Notes: generated by a model from the sequence alone, not told the origin. Shown: positions 53,447 to 62,537, numbered from the stretch's first letter. The stretch: DNA of 64,000 nt from Gammaproteobacteria bacterium HGW-Gammaproteobacteria-1 (GCA_002840095.1 PGZL01000010.1:78872-142871), one strand, 5' to 3'. Numbers and translations: made by a program.

Positions 53447-54217
53447 TCAACGGGGCAGGAATGCCCGCTGTCCCTCCGGCCCGGCCACCTGCACCACCGG
53501 GTGGCCGTAGAGGCGCGACAGCCCGGTCTCGTTGAGCAGTTCGGCGGCTGTCCCGGCCTGCCAGCTGCCGTCGCCGAACAGCAGCAGCACGTGGTCGCAA
53601 TAGCGGACGGCGAGGTTGACGTCGTGCAGCGCCATCAGGACGGCGTGTTCGCCGTCGTCGGCCAGGGCGCGCAGGTGGTGCAGGGCGGCCATCTGGTGGC
53701 TGAGGTCGAGGTGGTTGGTGGGCTCGTCCAGCAGCAGCAGTTGCGGTTCCTGGGTGAACAGGGTGGCCAGGGCCAGGCGGCGGCGTTCGCCGCCGGACAG
53801 GGTGTGGCTGGGGCGGGATTCCAGCGCCGTCAGTTCCACCTGGGCCAGGGCGCGGCGTGCCTTGTCGACGTCCGCGGCGTCTTCGTTGCGCCAGCGGCCG
53901 AGGTGGGGATGGCGGCCGATGAGGGCGGTCTCCAGCACCGTGGCGGGAAAGCCGTCGCTGCTGTCCTGCGGCAGCAGGCCGAGCAGTTGCGCCACGCGCC
54001 GGCGCGGCAGGCGGGCGAGGGGCGTGCCGCGCAGCCAGAGGCTGCCGCCCGCGGGCGGGCGCAGGCCGGCCAGGGTGTGCAGCAGGGTGGTCTTGCCGCT
54101 GCCGTTGGCGCCGAGCAGCGCCCAGCACTGGCCGGCCTGCACCGCGATGTTGAGGCCGTGCAGCAGGCGGCGGCCGGCCACGGCCACGTCGAGGGAGGCG
54201 GCGCGCAGCAGTTCCAT
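53447..54217 (-). CDS. btuD: ABC transporter ATPase, probable cobalamin importer (BtuD-type)
   Basis: 256 residues: Walker A LLGANGSGKTTLLHTLAG, Q-loop LLPQDSSDGFP, signature LSGGERRRLALATLF, Walker B LLLLDEPTNHLDLSHQ and switch HDVNLAVRYCD, in the FecE/BtuD subfamily. The start overlaps the permease stop by one base. Assignment to cobalamin rests on the two BtuF-like proteins in the window and the absence of siderophore genes; a siderophore or heme importer is the alternative. Confidence 0.88.
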   Translation of the reverse strand: MELLRAASLDVAVAGRRLLHGLNIAVQAGQCWALLGANGSGKTTLLHTLAGLRPPAGGSLWLRGTPLARLPRRRVAQLLGLLPQDSSDGFPATVLETALIGRHPHLGRWRNEDAADVDKARRALAQVELTALESRPSHTLSGGERRRLALATLFTQEPQLLLLDEPTNHLDLSHQMAALHHLRALADDGEHAVLMALHDVNLAVRYCDHVLLLFGDGSWQAGTAAELLNETGLSRLYGHPVVQVAGPEGQRAFLPR

Positions 54218-55191
54218 CAGCGGGCGGCCTCCCGGCGCAACAGATAGAGGAATACCGGCGCGCCGAGCAGGGCGGTGAGCACGCCCACCGGCAGCTGCTG
54301 CGGGGCGATGACGCTGCGCGCCAGGGTGTCGGCCAGCATCAGCAGGCTGCCGCCGAGCAGGGCGCTGGCGGGCAGCAGCAGGCGGTGATCGGAGCCGGCG
54401 GCGAGGCGCAGGATGTGCGGCACCACCAGGCCGACAAAGCCGACGCTGCCGGCGGTGGTGACGGCGGCGGCGGTGAGCAGGGAGGCGGCGAAGTAGATGA
54501 GGAGGCGCAGGCGGCCGACCTGGACGCCGAGACTGCCGGCGGTGATCTCGCCCCGTGCCAGCAGGTTCAGTTCGCGGGCAAAGGGAAACAGCAGCAGCAG
54601 GCCCAGGCCCAGCAGGGCCAGCGGCGCGCGCCATTCGCCGCCGTGGGACAGATCGCCCATTAGCCAGAACAGCATGCCGCGCAGGTTGTGTTCCGGCGCG
54701 ACCGCCAGCAGGAAGCTGATCAACGCGCCCCAGGCGGCGGCCACCACCACGCCGGTGAGCAGCAGCCGCGTCGGCGTCCAGCTGCCGGCGCCGCGGGCCA
54801 GGCCGAATACCAGCAGCATGGAGCCGAAGGCGCCGGCCAGGGCGCTGCCGCTGATCCAGTAACTGCCCAGCCCGGCCAGCATGGCCAGCAGGGCCGCCAC
54901 CGCCGCGCCGCCGGACAGGCCGAGGATGTACGGATCGGCCAGGGGGTTGCGCAGCAGCACCTGCAACAGCGCCCCGGCCACGGCCAGCAGGCCGCCCACG
55001 GCGAAGGCGGCGAGCAGGCGCGGCAGGCGCAGTTCCTGTATGACCAGGGCGTGGGGCGAGGTGCCGTCCCACAGCGCCGGCCAGACCTGGTCCAGCGGTA
55101 CCGGCACGCTGCCCACCGCCAGGCCGAGGGTGAGGCTGGCCAGGGTGAGCAGCAGGAGTAGCGGGAGTAGCGGGAGCAGGGAGCGGCGCAT
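54217..55191 (-). CDS. btuC: FecCD-family permease, probable cobalamin importer (BtuC-type)
   Basis: A 324-residue inner-membrane protein with about ten helices. Motifs: LRLPRLLAAFAVGGLLAVAGALLQVLLRNPLADPYILGLSGGA near the N-terminus, the coupling region GEITAGSLGVQVGRLR, and AGSVGFVGLVVPHILRLAAGSDHR...LADTLAR near the C-terminus. No binding-protein gene is adjacent; btuF genes lie at 34.1 and 38.6 kb. Upstream sits a large heptamer repeat that separates it from the GGDEF gene. Confidence 0.9.
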   Translation of the reverse strand: MRRSLLPLLPLLLLLTLASLTLGLAVGSVPVPLDQVWPALWDGTSPHALVIQELRLPRLLAAFAVGGLLAVAGALLQVLLRNPLADPYILGLSGGAAVAALLAMLAGLGSYWISGSALAGAFGSMLLVFGLARGAGSWTPTRLLLTGVVVAAAWGALISFLLAVAPEHNLRGMLFWLMGDLSHGGEWRAPLALLGLGLLLLFPFARELNLLARGEITAGSLGVQVGRLRLLIYFAASLLTAAAVTTAGSVGFVGLVVPHILRLAAGSDHRLLLPASALLGGSLLMLADTLARSVIAPQQLPVGVLTALLGAPVFLYLLRREAAR

Positions 55192-55205
55192 GTAAGCAGG
55201 GGCTG

Positions 55206-55425
55206 GGAGCTAGGGGCTAGGGACTAGGGGATGAGTGCGCTGCGCGCACGGGTATTCTTATAACAAAAAATGCGAGTGAAACGAGCATATTCCTAGTCCC
55301 TAGTCCCTAGTCCCTAGTCCCTAGTCCCTAGTCCCTAGTCCCTAGCCCCTAGCCCCTAGCCCCTAGCCCCTAGCCCCTAGCCCCTAGCCCCTAGCCCCTA
55401 GCCCCTAGCCCCTAGCCCCTAGCCA
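55206..55425. repeat. CTAGTCC/CTAGCCC heptamer array with inverted arm and core
   Basis: Left arm of inverse units (CTAGGGG, CTAGGGA, CTAGGGG, about 55208-55228), ATGA, the core GTGCGCTGCGCGCAC, an AT-rich stretch with GCGAGTGAAACGAGCAT, then 7 perfect CTAGTCC units (55293-55341) and 11 CTAGCCC units (55342-55418). The block order and core are those of the ACAAGAT elements although the heptamer differs. The downstream GGDEF gene ends inside it. Confidence 0.95.
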
Positions 55426-58400
55426 CCCGGTTGCGCCCGTCCTGCTTGGCCTGGTAGAGGGCGGCGTCGGCGCGGGCCAGGGGCAGGTCGGTGCCGGTAT
55501 CGGTGCTTGCGAACAGGGTGAATCCTATGCTGACGGTGACGGGAACCTCCACCGCGCCGGCGAGGCAGGCGTGTTCCTCCACCGTCCGGCGCAGGCGCTC
55601 GGCGTAGAGGTCGGCTCCTTCGGCGTCGGTGCCGGGCAGCACCAGGGCGAATTCCTCGCCGCCGAGGCGGCCGACGAGATCGATCTTGCGCAGGGTGCCC
55701 AGCGTCAGTCCGGCGAAGTGGCGCAGGACGGCGTCGCCGGCGGCGTGGCCGTGACGGTCGTTCACCTGCTTGAAGTGATCGATGTCGATCATCAGCAGCG
55801 CGGTGGCCTTGCCGAAGCGGTGGAAGCGCGCCAGTTCCTGCTCCATGCGTTCCAGGAAGTGGCGGCGGTTGGGCAGGCCGGTAAGGATGTCGGTGGTGGC
55901 GAGGCGGCGCAGTTCCAGTTCCCGTTCCTTGCGTTCGGTGATGTCGCGGTACAGCCACAGGTGGCCGAGAAAGGCGTCGCCGCCGACGATGGGCAGGTAG
56001 TCGCGTTCCAGGGCGCGGCCGTCGGCCATGTTGAGCTCTTCGCCGATGACTGCCGCACGGCGTTCGATCACTTCGTCGATGCGCCGGGTAAAACGGTCCG
56101 GCTGGGCGAGCAGGTGCCTGACCTGCTCGGCGCTGGCTGCGCAATCGCTGCCGATGAGCGCCTCCGGTGCGGCGGGGACGGCGAACAGGTCGCAGAAGGT
56201 CTGGTTGGCCAGGGCGACGCGGCGCGACTGGTCTTCCAGCAGGATGCCGCCGTGAAAGCTTTCGATCACCGTGGCGAGGCGGGCGCGGGCGGCGTGCAGG
56301 GCGTTTTCCGCCGCGCGGCGCGCGGTCATGTCCTGGAACATGGCCACCGCGCCGGTGCGGCGGCCGTGCTCCTCGATGGGAGTGACGGTGAGCGTGACCG
56401 GGAAGAAACTGCCGTCCTTGCGGATGAACCACTCGTCGTCGGTGCGGCGCGGTTTGCCGTCGGCCAGGGTCAGGCACAGGGGACATTCCCGTTCCGGGTA
56501 GTCGCTGCCGTCGGGGTGGTGGTGATGGAACAGGTTGTGCTGCTGCACGCCGATGATTTCACTCTCGGCATAGCCCAGCATGGCCAGTGCCGCGGGATTG
56601 ATGAAGGTGGTGCGGCCGTCGAGACCGACACCGTAAATGCCCTCACCGGCGGCGGTGAGCAGCAGCTCGTTGCGGCGCGACACCTCGTGCAGGGCCGCTT
56701 CCGCCTGCTTGAGATCGGTGATCTCCTGCACCGTGCCCAGGGCCGACACCAGCGCGCCTCCGGCGTTGGTCGCCAGCTCCGCCATTTCGCGCACCCAGCG
56801 CGTCTCGCCCTCGACCACGATGCGGTGCTCGATGTCGTAGGGGGCGCCGCGCAGGGCGGCCTGCCAGGCGGCGTCCACGTGCGGCCGGTCGTCGGGATGG
56901 ATGAAGGAAAGGAACAGGGCGTAGTCCGTCGGCGTGCCGGGTGCGAGATTGAAGATGCGGTAGGTTTCCGCCGACCAGTCCAGCCGGCCGCTGGCGACGT
57001 CCAGCTCCCAGCTGCCGACGCGGGCCACCGACTGCGCCCGCCGCAGCATGGCCTCGTTGTCGCGCAGGCGGGCTTCGGCGGCCCGGCGTGCCGTGATGTC
57101 GAGGTGGGTGCCCACGGCCCGCAGCGGCGTACCGTCGGCGGCACGCTCCATCACCTTGCCGCGATCCAGGATCCAGACCCAGTGGCCGTTCTTGTGGCGC
57201 ATGCGGTGTTCGGATTCGTACAGCGGCGTCTCGCCCTTGAGGTGCGGCTGCAGGGCGGCCTCGATGTCCGGCGCATCGTCGGGGTGGACCAGCTTTTCCC
57301 AGCTGGATACGTGCGGCGCGATTTCGTCCTGGGTGTAGCCCAGCATGTCGGCCCAGCGCGCGTTGTAGGTGACCCGGCCGCTGGGGATGTGCCAGTCCCA
57401 CAGGCCCAGGTCGGCGCCGCGCAGGGCCATGTCCAGGCGTTCGCCGGCGACGCTGAGCGCGGCGGTGGCTTCGTCGATGCGGCTTTGCAGGCCGCGGCGG
57501 GTGGTGCGCAGCAGCCAGGTCAACAGTCCCTGTGCCAGCAGATAGGCGAGCAGCAGGGCGAGCAGGGTATATATCTGGTGCCGCTGCCAGGCGGCGATGA
57601 CGGCGGTCTTGTCGCGCCACACCAGCACCGAACCTACCGCCGGCCGCGCCGGATCCACCTTGCCCAGGTAGTCGCGCAGGGGGAAACGGGTGAGGTGCCA
57701 GGTCTTGTCCCCCTCGGCGAGCAGATGGGACAGAATGGCGTCACCCGCCAGTTTCGGCAGCCGGGCGTCGTTCATCCAGCCCCGCACCTCGTCGCGCGAG
57801 GCCGCTTCCAGGTAACAGCCGCAGCCCTGCTCGGCGCGGGGACCGCTGAGGGGGCGGTACTGGTTCCACACCGCGCCTTCCACGTGCTGCTGCTTGAGCA
57901 GGATGGCGAAGCCGGCGCCGAACTGGCGGTCGAGGCGGGCGAGCTGGGCGGAGAATGAGGTGCCGGCCTCCAGGGCACCGATGTACTTGCGCTCGCCGCC
58001 GCCGCTGTACCACACCGGCACCACACCGCGCACGCCGGAATAGATGCGGCCGGTCTCGAAGCCGGTGCGCGGCCGCTGGTCGGCGTTGACGTCCTCGATG
58101 ATGTGGCGCAGGCCGTCCATGCGGTCGCCGAATTTCTCCGGCGTGTGCACCCGCAGGTAGGACAGGGAGCCGGGGCCGAACTGGAAGTGCAGCTGGCGCA
58201 GGCCGAACTGCTGCTGCATGTCGATCCAGGCCGGGGCCACCTGGGCGTAGAGTTCGTCGCGCAGGCGCGCGGTTCGCGCCCCGCCGGGGCCGCCGCCCTC
58301 GGCCGCCAGCGCTTCCTGGCCGCGGCGGAACAGCGACTGCACTTCCGGGTCCGCCGCCACCATCGAGGCGAGGGTGAGCATCTGCTGCTCCAGGTCGGAC

Positions 58401-58564
58401 AGCGCCACCTCGAAGGTCGTGCGCAGCGCGCCGGACTCCTGCGCCAGGCCCTGTTCCAGTTCGCTGCGGTCGTGCTGCCAGAACAGGAAGCCGATCAGGG
58501 CGAAGATCAGCGCCAGCAGGGCGCTGGCCAGGGCGCTGAACAGGGGGAAGGAAAAGCGGTGCAT
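55412..58564 (-). CDS. Double-Cache sensor with multiple PAS domains and GGDEF
   Basis: 1050 residues. Membrane helices at about 8-30 and 330-352 enclose a large periplasmic domain of dCache_3 type (LRQLHFQFGPGSLSYLRVHTPEKFGD, TGRIYSGVRGVVPVWYSG). Four PAS-type domains follow (about 375-500, 505-625, 630-755, 760-880), then GGDEF with GGEEF and I-site RKID; there is no EAL. Expected role: c-di-GMP synthesis under control of a periplasmic ligand and several cytoplasmic inputs. The last residues (RG) and the stop TAG are encoded by the CTAGCCC array. Confidence 0.92.
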   Translation of the reverse strand: MHRFSFPLFSALASALLALIFALIGFLFWQHDRSELEQGLAQESGALRTTFEVALSDLEQQMLTLASMVAADPEVQSLFRRGQEALAAEGGGPGGARTARLRDELYAQVAPAWIDMQQQFGLRQLHFQFGPGSLSYLRVHTPEKFGDRMDGLRHIIEDVNADQRPRTGFETGRIYSGVRGVVPVWYSGGGERKYIGALEAGTSFSAQLARLDRQFGAGFAILLKQQHVEGAVWNQYRPLSGPRAEQGCGCYLEAASRDEVRGWMNDARLPKLAGDAILSHLLAEGDKTWHLTRFPLRDYLGKVDPARPAVGSVLVWRDKTAVIAAWQRHQIYTLLALLLAYLLAQGLLTWLLRTTRRGLQSRIDEATAALSVAGERLDMALRGADLGLWDWHIPSGRVTYNARWADMLGYTQDEIAPHVSSWEKLVHPDDAPDIEAALQPHLKGETPLYESEHRMRHKNGHWVWILDRGKVMERAADGTPLRAVGTHLDITARRAAEARLRDNEAMLRRAQSVARVGSWELDVASGRLDWSAETYRIFNLAPGTPTDYALFLSFIHPDDRPHVDAAWQAALRGAPYDIEHRIVVEGETRWVREMAELATNAGGALVSALGTVQEITDLKQAEAALHEVSRRNELLLTAAGEGIYGVGLDGRTTFINPAALAMLGYAESEIIGVQQHNLFHHHHPDGSDYPERECPLCLTLADGKPRRTDDEWFIRKDGSFFPVTLTVTPIEEHGRRTGAVAMFQDMTARRAAENALHAARARLATVIESFHGGILLEDQSRRVALANQTFCDLFAVPAAPEALIGSDCAASAEQVRHLLAQPDRFTRRIDEVIERRAAVIGEELNMADGRALERDYLPIVGGDAFLGHLWLYRDITERKERELELRRLATTDILTGLPNRRHFLERMEQELARFHRFGKATALLMIDIDHFKQVNDRHGHAAGDAVLRHFAGLTLGTLRKIDLVGRLGGEEFALVLPGTDAEGADLYAERLRRTVEEHACLAGAVEVPVTVSIGFTLFASTDTGTDLPLARADAALYQAKQDGRNRVARG

Positions 58565-58718
58565 CGCGGGCGTGAATTCCGTAGGTGTTACGCCATTGTG
58601 CCTGCCCGGCGCTGGCTGCGCCAGCGAGGTACGAGGCGCAAGGACGGACAGGCAGGGGCCGGGTCCTCGCGGCCAACCGTGCCTGGATCGGAGCGGCTTT
58701 CGCCTACGGAGTGGCTTC

Positions 58719-59438
58719 CTACAATGCCTCTTCGTCCATCGTCCCTCGCACCTCGTCCCTGGCGAGCGGCAGCGGCCGTTCGCCCCGGCGCAGGGTGATG
58801 ATGTCCCAGCCCCTGGCCTCGGCGTGGCTGCGCAGGGTGTCGTCCGGGTCCACCGCCACTGGATGGTCCACCTGCTCCAGCAGCGGCAGGTCGTTGTGGG
58901 AGTCGCTGTAGAACCAGGCGCCGGCCAGGTTGTGCCCGGTCTGTTCCAGCCACTGCGCCAGCCGCTGCACCTTGCCGTGCTGGAAGGTGGGGATGCCGGT
59001 GACGTCGCCGGTATAGCGGCCGCCCACCAGTTCCGGTTCCGTGGCCAGGTAGTCCTCCACCCCCAGGGCCGCCACGATGGGCGCGGTGATGAAGCTGTTG
59101 GTGGCGGTGATCACCAGGGGGAAGTGGCCCTGGCCCAGGTGCCAGTCGAGCAGGGTGCGCGCCGCCGGCAGCATGATGGCGGCGATCTTCTCGGCCATGT
59201 AGCGCCGGTGCCAGGCCGCCAGGGTTTCCGGCTCCTGTCCCACCAGGGGCGCCAGGGCGAAGCGCTGGTAGGCGCGGATGTCCAGGGTGCCGGCCTTGTA
59301 CTCCTCGTAGAAGCGGTTGTTCTCGTGTTCGTAATACTCGCCGTCGACGATGCCCTGCTCCACCAGGAAGCGGCCCCACAGGTGGTCGCTGTCGCCGCCG
59401 AGCAGGGTGTTGTCCAGATCGAAGATTGCCAGGGTCAT
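58719..59438 (-). CDS. HAD-superfamily subfamily IB hydrolase (phosphoserine-phosphatase-like)
   Basis: 239 residues. Nucleophile motif FDLDNTLLGGDSD near the N-terminus, Thr in VITATNSFITAPIVAALGV, and the acidic motif YSDSHNDLPLLEQVDHPVAVDPD. The cap resembles the HAD-IB group that includes SerB and CicA-like phosphatases; the substrate cannot be told. In many gammaproteobacteria such a gene sits beside rppH, as here (divergent, 178 bases apart). Confidence 0.88.
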   Translation of the reverse strand: MTLAIFDLDNTLLGGDSDHLWGRFLVEQGIVDGEYYEHENNRFYEEYKAGTLDIRAYQRFALAPLVGQEPETLAAWHRRYMAEKIAAIMLPAARTLLDWHLGQGHFPLVITATNSFITAPIVAALGVEDYLATEPELVGGRYTGDVTGIPTFQHGKVQRLAQWLEQTGHNLAGAWFYSDSHNDLPLLEQVDHPVAVDPDDTLRSHAEARGWDIITLRRGERPLPLARDEVRGTMDEEAL

Positions 59439-59615
59439 GGGTCGGACTCGCTAGTCGGAGGCCAACATTCTAGCAAGGTCACGGCCGGGATTTTCCCCCC
59501 ACGCGGTCGATAGACGCTTGCTTTTTCGCCGCGTGCCGCCGCGCCGAAACATATTTGCGCGCGGGCGGCGCTTGTGAAAAAATCCTTGATATATGTCCTC
59601 AAGGTGGTTTTGTAA

Positions 59616-60134
59616 GTGATTGATTCGGAAGGTTACAGGGCGAATGTCGGTATTATCCTGAGCAATCGGGAGGGGCAGGTCTTGTGGGCGCGCCGTATCG
59701 GTCAGGACGCCTGGCAGTTTCCCCAGGGCGGGATCCAGCGCGACGAAACCCCCGAACAGGCGCTGTACCGCGAGCTGATGGAGGAGGTGGGCCTGGGTCC
59801 GGACGACGTGGCGGTGCTGGGCGTCACCCGCGGCTGGCTGCGCTACCGCCTGCCGGAGCGGCTGGTGCGCCACCACAGCAAGCCGGTGTGCATCGGGCAG
59901 AAGCAGCGCTGGTACATGCTGCGCCTGCTGGCCGACGACAGCCGGGTGCAGCTCGACCGGCACATGCCGGCGGAATTCGATCAGTGGTGCTGGGTGTCCT
60001 ACTGGCAGCCGCTGGATGAGATCGTGGCCTTCAAGCGCCGGGTCTACGAGCGGGCCCTCACCGAGCTGGCTCCTTTGCTGGCGCCCGCGGTGGCGGCGCG
60101 ACCGGCGCGCCTGCGGCGGGCCGGCACGCAATAA
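59616..60134 (+). CDS. rppH: RNA pyrophosphohydrolase
   Basis: A 172-residue Nudix enzyme that removes pyrophosphate from 5' ends of RNA and starts decay. The start is GTG 59616 ([15 protein letters not shown], the standard family N-terminus). Nudix box: [23 protein letters not shown]. Also WQFPQGG and the C-terminal [26 protein letters not shown] basic tail ends the protein. ptsP follows, a pairing conserved in gammaproteobacteria. Confidence 0.97.
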   Translation: MIDSEGYRANVGIILSNREGQVLWARRIGQDAWQFPQGGIQRDETPEQALYRELMEEVGLGPDDVAVLGVTRGWLRYRLPERLVRHHSKPVCIGQKQRWYMLRLLADDSRVQLDRHMPAEFDQWCWVSYWQPLDEIVAFKRRVYERALTELAPLLAPAVAARPARLRRAGTQ

Positions 60135-60136
60135 GT

Positions 60137-60206
60137 GCAGGAGCCGAGTCCTCTCGGCGAACGGCGGCTGAATCGGCGCCAATTCGCCCACGGAGTGGGC
60201 TCCTAC
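60137..60206. repeat. Two palindromes between rppH and ptsP
   Basis: GCAGGAGCCGAGTCCTCTCG (60137 on, ending CGGCG) and CGCCCACGGAGTGGGCTCC (from 60185, continuing TAC) are the inverse-type units seen at 33328 and 33456. They lie in the 135-base gap between two genes that are otherwise usually close. Confidence 0.85.
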
Positions 60207-60269
60207 GGCGAGAGCGGTAGTCGGATACCGCCATACAACGAAGCATCACACCACACTCAGGACATCTTC

Positions 60270-62537
60270 ATGCTGCAGACGCTGCGCCGCATCATACAGG
60301 AGGTAAACGCCGCCAAGGATCTGCAACAGGCGCTGCGCATCATCGTGCAGCGGGTGCAGAAAGAGATGGCGGTGGACGTCTGCTCCATCTATCTCGCCCA
60401 CAACACCACCCGCGAGCTGGTGCTCATGGCCACCGAGGGACTGCATCAGGAATCGGTGGGCAAGGTGCGCCTGAGCTGGAACCAGGGCCTGGTCGGCCTG
60501 GTGGCCGAGCGTGCCGAGCCGGTCAACAAGGACGACGCCCCCAGCCATCCGCGCTATATGTATTTCCCGGAAACCGGCGAAGAGCGTTACCACGCCTTTC
60601 TCGGCGTGCCCATCATTCATCACCGCACCATCAATGGCGTGCTGGTGGTGCAGTCACGCACCAGTGTGCGCTTCGACGAGGATGCGGTCACCTTCCTGGT
60701 CACCATCGCCGCGCAGCTGGCGGGCGCCATCGCCCACGCCGAGGCCAGCGGCGACATCGACGTGCTGCTGCGCCAGGGCCAGCTGGAGGATCACCGCCCG
60801 CTGCCCGGCCTGCCCGGTGCGCCGGGCGTGGCCATCGGCAGCATCGTGGTGGTCAATTCCTCTACCGACATCGACACCGTGCCCGATCTGGTGGTGGAGG
60901 ACAGCGCCGCCGAGCTGAAGCAGTTCCGTGCCGCGGTGCGCGCGGTGCGCAAGGACATCTCGGACATGCTGAAACGCCTGCGCGCCACCATGCCAGCCAG
61001 CGACAGTGCCCTGTTCGAAGCCTATCTGCTGATGCTGGAGGAGGGTTCGCTCATCGACGATACGGTGAAGCGCATCAAGGCCGGCAGCTGGGCGCCGAGC
61101 GCGTTGCGCGAAACCGTGCTGGAACACGTACGCATCTTCGATCAGATGGAGGACGCCTATCTGCGCGAGCGCGCGCAGGACATCCGCGATCTCGGCCGCC
61201 GCGTGCTGGAGTATCTGCTGGGCGAGGAACGCAAGCCGGTGGAGTATCCCAAGAACACCGTGCTGGTAAGCGAGGACGTCACCGCCTCGATGCTGGCGGA
61301 AGTCCCGCCCAAGCGGCTGGCCGGCGTGGTGTCCATGCGCGGTTCGCGCACTTCGCACACCGCCATCCTGGCGCGCGCCCTGGGCGTGCCCGCGGTGATG
61401 GGTGTGGTCGATCTGCCCATCAACAAGGTGCATGGCCGCGAGATCATCGCCGACGGCTATTCCGGCCGCGTCTACGTCAATCCGTCCAGGGACATCCGCC
61501 GCGAATACAAGCGCCTGCAAAAGGAGGAGGCGGAACTCACCGCCGAGCTGCAGGCGCTGCGCAACCTGCCGGCGGAAACCCCGGACGGCCTGCGCGTGCC
61601 GCTGTACGCCAACACCGGCCTGGTGTCCGACATCCGCCCGTCGCTCAACTCCGGCGCCGAGGGCGTGGGCCTGTACCGCACCGAATTCCCCTTCATGATC
61701 CGCGACCGCTTTCCCGGCGAGGAGGATCAGCTCGACGTCTATCGCCAGGTGCTGGAATCCTTCGCGCCGCGGCCGGTGACCATGCGTACCCTCGACGTGG
61801 GCGGCGACAAGGCGCTGCCTTATTTCCCCATCAAGGAAGACAATCCCTTCCTCGGCTGGCGCGGCATCCGCATCACCCTCGATCACCCGGAAATCTTCCT
61901 GACCCAGATCCGCGCCATGCTGCGCGCCAATGCCGCCACCGGCAACCTCAACCTGCTGCTGCCCATGGTGAGCAACCTGTCGCAGGTGGACGAGTCGCTG
62001 GTGCTGATCCGGCGCGCCTGCGCAGAACTGCGCGAGGAGGGCATGAACGTCAGCATGCCGCGCGTCGGCGTGATGATCGAAGTGCCCTCGGCGGTGTTTC
62101 AGGCCGACCGGCTGGCGCAGCGGGTGGATTTTCTTTCCATCGGCACCAACGACCTGACCCAGTACCTGCTGGCGGTGGATCGCAACAACGCACGCGTGGC
62201 GGAGCTGTTCGACTCGCTGCATCCGGCGGTGTTGCAGGCCCTGGTCAAGGTGGTCGACGGCGCCAACAAGTACGGCAAGCCGGTATCGGTGTGCGGCGAA
62301 ATGGCCGGCGATCCGGCGGCGGCGGTGCTGCTGCTCGGCATGGGCGTGGACTCCCTGTCCATGAGCTCGTCCAGCCTGCCGCGGGTGAAGTGGATGATCC
62401 GTTCCATCACCCGCAAGAAGGCACAGGCGCTGCTCGGCGAGGTGCTGCAGATGGATGAGCCGACACAGGTGCGGGCGCGTCTCAACCAGGCCATGGAAGA
62501 GGCGGGACTGGGTGGGCTGATCCGCGCCGGAAAATGA
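60270..62537 (+). CDS. ptsP: Phosphoenolpyruvate-protein phosphotransferase, nitrogen-related (EI-Ntr)
   Basis: 755 residues. N-terminal GAF domain (about 1-165) followed by a complete enzyme I: phospho-His in GSRTSHTAILARALGVPAV, then TLDVGGDKALPYFP, NPFLGWRGIRI, MVSNLSQVDE, GVMIEVPSAVFQAD, FLSIGTNDLTQYLLAVDR and VCGEMAGDP. It phosphorylates NPr and so EIIA-Ntr, signalling nitrogen and potassium state. The start ATG 60270 has CAGGA 8 bases upstream; the longer frame from 60135 is made of repeat sequence. Confidence 0.97.
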   Translation: MLQTLRRIIQEVNAAKDLQQALRIIVQRVQKEMAVDVCSIYLAHNTTRELVLMATEGLHQESVGKVRLSWNQGLVGLVAERAEPVNKDDAPSHPRYMYFPETGEERYHAFLGVPIIHHRTINGVLVVQSRTSVRFDEDAVTFLVTIAAQLAGAIAHAEASGDIDVLLRQGQLEDHRPLPGLPGAPGVAIGSIVVVNSSTDIDTVPDLVVEDSAAELKQFRAAVRAVRKDISDMLKRLRATMPASDSALFEAYLLMLEEGSLIDDTVKRIKAGSWAPSALRETVLEHVRIFDQMEDAYLRERAQDIRDLGRRVLEYLLGEERKPVEYPKNTVLVSEDVTASMLAEVPPKRLAGVVSMRGSRTSHTAILARALGVPAVMGVVDLPINKVHGREIIADGYSGRVYVNPSRDIRREYKRLQKEEAELTAELQALRNLPAETPDGLRVPLYANTGLVSDIRPSLNSGAEGVGLYRTEFPFMIRDRFPGEEDQLDVYRQVLESFAPRPVTMRTLDVGGDKALPYFPIKEDNPFLGWRGIRITLDHPEIFLTQIRAMLRANAATGNLNLLLPMVSNLSQVDESLVLIRRACAELREEGMNVSMPRVGVMIEVPSAVFQADRLAQRVDFLSIGTNDLTQYLLAVDRNNARVAELFDSLHPAVLQALVKVVDGANKYGKPVSVCGEMAGDPAAAVLLLGMGVDSLSMSSSSLPRVKWMIRSITRKKAQALLGEVLQMDEPTQVRARLNQAMEEAGLGGLIRAGK

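Noticed and set aside
53325..53510. 61-residue frame on the + strand after the GAF-PAS-GGDEF-EAL gene
   Set aside because: No ribosome site, composition unlike coding sequence of the window, overlaps the ATPase gene end.
53447..55072. A single 541-residue protein including the ABC ATPase
   Set aside because: The first 285 codons are an out-of-frame reading of the permease gene; the ATPase starts at 54217, where the MELLRAASL N-terminus and the permease stop meet.
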